This document shows positions 60,916 through 64,000 of a stretch of 64,000 nucleotides of DNA, piece after piece. The DNA lies in assembly GCF_009649745.1 (NCBI RefSeq), contig NZ_WJNG01000003.1, forward strand, positions 124,001 through 188,000, read 5' to 3'. A program made the position numbers and the translations under genes. The stretch is from Aquibacillus halophilus. GTDB taxonomy: Bacteria > Bacillota > Bacilli > Bacillales > Amphibacillaceae. The notes below the pieces were generated by a model. That model was not told the DNA's origin and ran no database searches. It worked only from the letters and a program-made list of their open reading frames with translations. Within the stretch, counting starts at the first letter, position 1; the number at the start of each line of letters is the position of its first letter.

Positions 60916-62033
60916 GTAGTAAGGCAAATAATTCAAAAGCAGAAATTTTATTAGAATCAAAAGAACAAAAAATATCTTATTTTGAAAAGTTTACAGCTTC
61001 ACATCCAAAGTTGATACAAGTAATGAAAAAGTTAAAAAATGAAATTTATTCTCAAAGTAACTCAGATATATTAATGGTAGTAGGTCCTTCAGGTGTCGGG
61101 AAATCGAAGTTATTTGAAAGAACATTAATTTCAATTTTAAAAGATTTTTCGAGTGAAATGGAAGTTGATAAGGGTATGATTCCGATTGCAGGAATGGAGC
61201 TTCCAAATCCTGATTTAGGAAAATTCAGCTGGAAAGATTTTTATTACAGGGTACTATTACAACTAACTGAACCTCTTATCGATGATAAAATAGATATAGA
61301 AGCAATGTTGAGAAATAAACAAGGTAGTCTTGATGGTAAGAAAGCAGGAACTGCACCAGAGTTAAGAAGATCTGTGGAAAAAGCTTTTGATAACAGGAAA
61401 ACTAAAGCTTTTTTAATTGATGAAGCACAACACTTCTTTAATATAGGTAGTCGTTCAATTTCAACTAAACAATTTAACTCGATAAAGTCCTTAGCTAATA
61501 TGGCAAATACAAAGATAGTACTTTTTGGTACATATCAACTAAACGAAGTTATTAATTTAGATGGACAACTCTCCAGAAGGGTAAAAGAGTTGCACTTTCC
61601 TAAATATGATTATTCTAACCCTGATGAAGTTAAGATGTTCAAAAGTATTTTATTTTCATTTCAAAGAAATTTACCAGTTGAGGAACAGCCTGATCTAATT
61701 CAGTACCATGAATATATATATGAACATTGCGTAGGGTGCACAGGAATATTAAAAAGGTGGTTACAAAGGTGTTTATCTGATGCTCTTGAATCAGGTCACA
61801 AGACTATAACTTTTGAAAATTTAAAAAGGAATGCATTACAAAATAAGAAGTTACTCACATTAGCTCATGAAGCGATAAATGGTGAAGGGGAATTTCTAGA
61901 TAACGATAATGATATTGATGAGTTAAAAAGGTTGTTGAAAACAAACAAAAGGCAAGAAAAACCCTCGAAGGCTTCAGTTAATAAAACTCCTGGGAAAAGA
62001 GATCCAGGTAGAGATAAAGTTGGTGCAAGCTGA
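60912..62033 (+). CDS. tnsC: TnsC-type AAA+ ATPase transposition regulator
   Basis: 373 aa. Walker A VVGPSGVGKSKLFERT, Walker B TKAFLIDEAQHF, sensor-like IVLFGTYQLNEVI, and GQLSRRVKELHFPKYDY with a likely arginine finger. The C-terminal tail is basic (KRQEKPSKASVNKTPGKRDP). Links TniQ-marked target DNA to the TnsAB transposase and gives target immunity. ATGA overlap with tnsAB. The stop lies in the stem of a hairpin. Confidence 0.93.
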   Translation: MSSKANNSKAEILLESKEQKISYFEKFTASHPKLIQVMKKLKNEIYSQSNSDILMVVGPSGVGKSKLFERTLISILKDFSSEMEVDKGMIPIAGMELPNPDLGKFSWKDFYYRVLLQLTEPLIDDKIDIEAMLRNKQGSLDGKKAGTAPELRRSVEKAFDNRKTKAFLIDEAQHFFNIGSRSISTKQFNSIKSLANMANTKIVLFGTYQLNEVINLDGQLSRRVKELHFPKYDYSNPDEVKMFKSILFSFQRNLPVEEQPDLIQYHEYIYEHCVGCTGILKRWLQRCLSDALESGHKTITFENLKRNALQNKKLLTLAHEAINGEGEFLDNDNDIDELKRLLKTNKRQEKPSKASVNKTPGKRDPGRDKVGAS

Positions 62034-62062
62034 TTGGCGTTTAGTACACGCCTGTCAGCTTG
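62026..62062 (+). terminator. Hairpin at the end of tnsC
   Basis: CAAGCTGA pairs with TCAGCTTG, with an inner GGCGT/ACGCC stem. The following bases are ATTATTAAAT, so termination is weak at best; it may partly insulate the second tniQ. Confidence 0.6.
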
Positions 62063-62209
62063 ATTATTAAATACCAGTTACATTAATAGTTAAAAAAGCC
62101 TATGATGAAGATTCTTATTTAATAAAAATGCTAAATTAAGAATAGTTAAGTGTGAAATTGAACAACCTAATCCATGATATTGAGAGAAAAACTAAGTGGG
62201 GGAGAAATA

Positions 62210-63739
62210 GTGAATATTGTTTTACATAGAGTAATAGAAAAAGAGAGCCAACTAGATCATATCTTGTCTTCGAGAAGTGTTTTATATAATTTAGAACCTA
62301 TTGGTTCTGGAACGCCTTATGTAGAAAGTTTGACAAGCTACATTTCTAGGTTAGCGAATGCACATAATGTAAGTGTTAGTTCACTTATCAAAGGGCTAAT
62401 TGCTAAAACGACAGATAAAGTATACTTGAAAAATAGTTTATCTGAGGGTATTTTTGGGGACACAGCTAAGTATATAAATGGCAACAGCCGTTTAAGTATA
62501 GAATATGTGGATGTACTAGAATTGTTAACGTCTCGGAATGACCTTAATCAATTGACGATGAATAGTTGGACGGGTATATTTTCAGGTAACGTAGTTGGAG
62601 ATTATAGAAAATGGTGTCCTAGTTGTTTGAACGAATGCAAATCCAATTCAAAAGATATACATGAGCCTCTTATATGGTATATATCAGGTATTGATAAATG
62701 TGAAAAACATGAAAACATGTTAAAAAAAGCATGTCCAAGTTGCAATAAGAAATTGCCTTTTATCCATAGTCACTTTGTAGTAGGTTATTGCCAGTATTGT
62801 TTTACTTGGTTAGGTGATGATTTACCTAGAAAGATAACTAAGCCCCTACCTGAATTAGAATCATTTATTATGGAGAACTATAAACTATTAATTGAAAAAT
62901 CATTTTCTGCAACTAGTTTACCTACAAAAAAATCTATTAGTCTTGCATTAAGTAAGGTAATGAATTCTTTAAAGATTAGTAATACTAATTTTGCTAAGTT
63001 AATAGGGGTAGGGGATTCAACCCTTTCAAGTTGGCTTCACAATAGAAGTATTCCTTCTAAAGATAATTTAATCAGAGTTGCTCGGACATTAAATTGTAAT
63101 ATTTTTGATCTTATCATGAGTGAGAATATGATTGAAAAAATAAGTGTAGATAAACAAATATTATCGGATCTGCATAAGAGTTATAAAAGGGGTGACTATG
63201 TCTCAAAGTCTGAGACAAAATTTTATATAAAAAACGAATTAACTTCAGATACACCAAGGAGCATAGCTCAATTAGCTTCTAAAAAAGGGTTTAGTCCACA
63301 GTCTGCAAGAGATCAGTTTCCAAGTCTATGCAAACAATTAAGTGCAAGATATGCTCATTATCAAAGAGGTATCTGGCATGAAAAAATAAGAGAAATAGAG
63401 GGTAATTTAAAATTCGAATTAACAAGAGAAATTCCACTGAGTTTAGCTGAATTCCATGAAAAATATGGTTATACACCAAGTACAGTCAGAAGATACTTCC
63501 CAGAACTTTGTGGAGAAATTGTACTTAGGTATAAAGAATACAAACAAAAATTGAAGTTGGAAAGAATAGAGAACGTAAAAAAGGAGATCAAAAATATAAC
63601 CTTAGAAATTCACGACCGTGGGGTGTATCCGAATAGGAAATTAGTCCAAAAGAACTTGAAACAACCTGCAATATTCAGAAACCCAATTTATCGTGATTAC
63701 TGGAGGGGAATTGTTTTGTCCTTGGGATACAATCTGTGA
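62210..63739 (+). CDS. tniQ: TniQ/TnsD-family target-selection protein 2
   Basis: About 509 aa from GTG 62210, seven bases after GGGGGAG (ATG 62174 is in frame but lacks a site). Same plan as the gene at 56895: SSRSVLYNLEPIGSGTPYVE, SLTSYISRLANAHN, zinc fingers WCPSCLNEC, CEKHENMLKKACPSCNKKLP and GYCQYCF. An XRE-like helix-turn-helix (NTNFAKLIGVGDSTLSSWL) and two repeats ending in YFPELCGEI / FPSLCKQLS-like motifs follow. Longer C-terminus than protein 1, so it may read a different target. Ends the operon. Confidence 0.9.
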   Translation: MNIVLHRVIEKESQLDHILSSRSVLYNLEPIGSGTPYVESLTSYISRLANAHNVSVSSLIKGLIAKTTDKVYLKNSLSEGIFGDTAKYINGNSRLSIEYVDVLELLTSRNDLNQLTMNSWTGIFSGNVVGDYRKWCPSCLNECKSNSKDIHEPLIWYISGIDKCEKHENMLKKACPSCNKKLPFIHSHFVVGYCQYCFTWLGDDLPRKITKPLPELESFIMENYKLLIEKSFSATSLPTKKSISLALSKVMNSLKISNTNFAKLIGVGDSTLSSWLHNRSIPSKDNLIRVARTLNCNIFDLIMSENMIEKISVDKQILSDLHKSYKRGDYVSKSETKFYIKNELTSDTPRSIAQLASKKGFSPQSARDQFPSLCKQLSARYAHYQRGIWHEKIREIEGNLKFELTREIPLSLAEFHEKYGYTPSTVRRYFPELCGEIVLRYKEYKQKLKLERIENVKKEIKNITLEIHDRGVYPNRKLVQKNLKQPAIFRNPIYRDYWRGIVLSLGYNL

Positions 63740-63818
63740 ATCTGGTAAGTATAAATACCAAAAGGAAAAAAATCGTTTTAATTAAGCCGCTAATTTATTG
63801 ATGAGCATAGCTTGATTG

Positions 63819-63858
63819 AATCTGCTTGGAATTTTCAATTTCAGCAGATTTTTGTTTT
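63819..63858 (+). terminator. Terminator of the Tn7-like operon
   Basis: AATCTGCT pairs with AGCAGATT around a 16-base loop, followed by TTTGTTTTTG. The last ~140 bases of the window show no gene and no transposon end that I can fix. Confidence 0.7.
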
Positions 63859-64000
63859 TGATGATACGAAGATGATCCCGCTAGTGTGATATCAATTTTT
63901 TAGTGTTTAGAATTATTCTTTTATTTCTATCTAAGTAAATTAAGTAAAATTATTATTGTCCTCCCGCGGTAGCCAGTTTCAGCTCAATTGGGATTCAGAA

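Overview
The window looks like the chromosome of a low-GC, endospore-forming member of the Bacillaceae. The evidence is the gene set and order: cggR-gapA-pgk-tpiA-gpmI-eno, secG-est-rnr-smpB-ssrA, a HPr/EI/fructose PTS block, a GerA-type germinant receptor operon and a Spo0E-like phosphatase. TTG and GTG starts behind strong AGGAGG ribosome sites are common. The species cannot be named from sequence reading alone.

Left part (1-26.5 kb) is mostly core metabolism and RNA quality control. An operon of a flavin 2-hydroxyacid oxidase (partial), an orphan MetQ-like lipoprotein, an enoyl-CoA hydratase and a CaiB-type CoA-transferase is followed by L-lactate dehydrogenase and a glutaredoxin-like protein. 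Next comes the central glycolytic operon, with a well preserved tandem CggR operator ahead of cggR and an attenuator-like hairpin between gapA and pgk. A minus-strand block (fruR-fruK-fruA and ptsH-ptsI) lies between two direct copies of a 0.6-0.75 kb non-coding repeat. Then come secG, a carboxylesterase, RNase R, SmpB and tmRNA. SmpB and tmRNA form the trans-translation pair, and RNase R degrades the rescued mRNAs.

Right part (26.5-64 kb) starts exactly at the 3' end of ssrA, a common insertion site for islands, and is accessory DNA full of broken genes. It carries a Thoeris antiphage pair (TIR protein ThsB plus SIR2-SLOG effector ThsA), two GAF-GGDEF genes, a GerA/GerC/small membrane protein/GerB operon, a KaiC-like ATPase with a LuxR-type regulator, an intact and a decayed DUF3231 gene, and a truncated group II intron fused to a decayed GGDEF gene. 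A run of small membrane or regulatory ORFs (Spo0E-like, ECF sigma) is separated by a dispersed palindromic repeat. A broken DUF6414 gene and a broken Tn7-like transposase follow. The window closes with an intact-looking Tn7-like transposition operon: tniQ/tnsD, a tnsA-tnsB fusion, tnsC and a second tniQ/tnsD.

The most unusual observation is that two diverged GAF-GGDEF genes (30013-30918 and 39020-39973) are each interrupted by one in-frame UGA at the same alignment position, where relatives normally have a conserved cysteine. In both genes the UGA is followed, at identical spacing, by a 6-bp hairpin with a 5-nt loop and a compensatory base-pair change. This fits a bacterial selenocysteine insertion element, although parallel decay cannot be excluded from this window.
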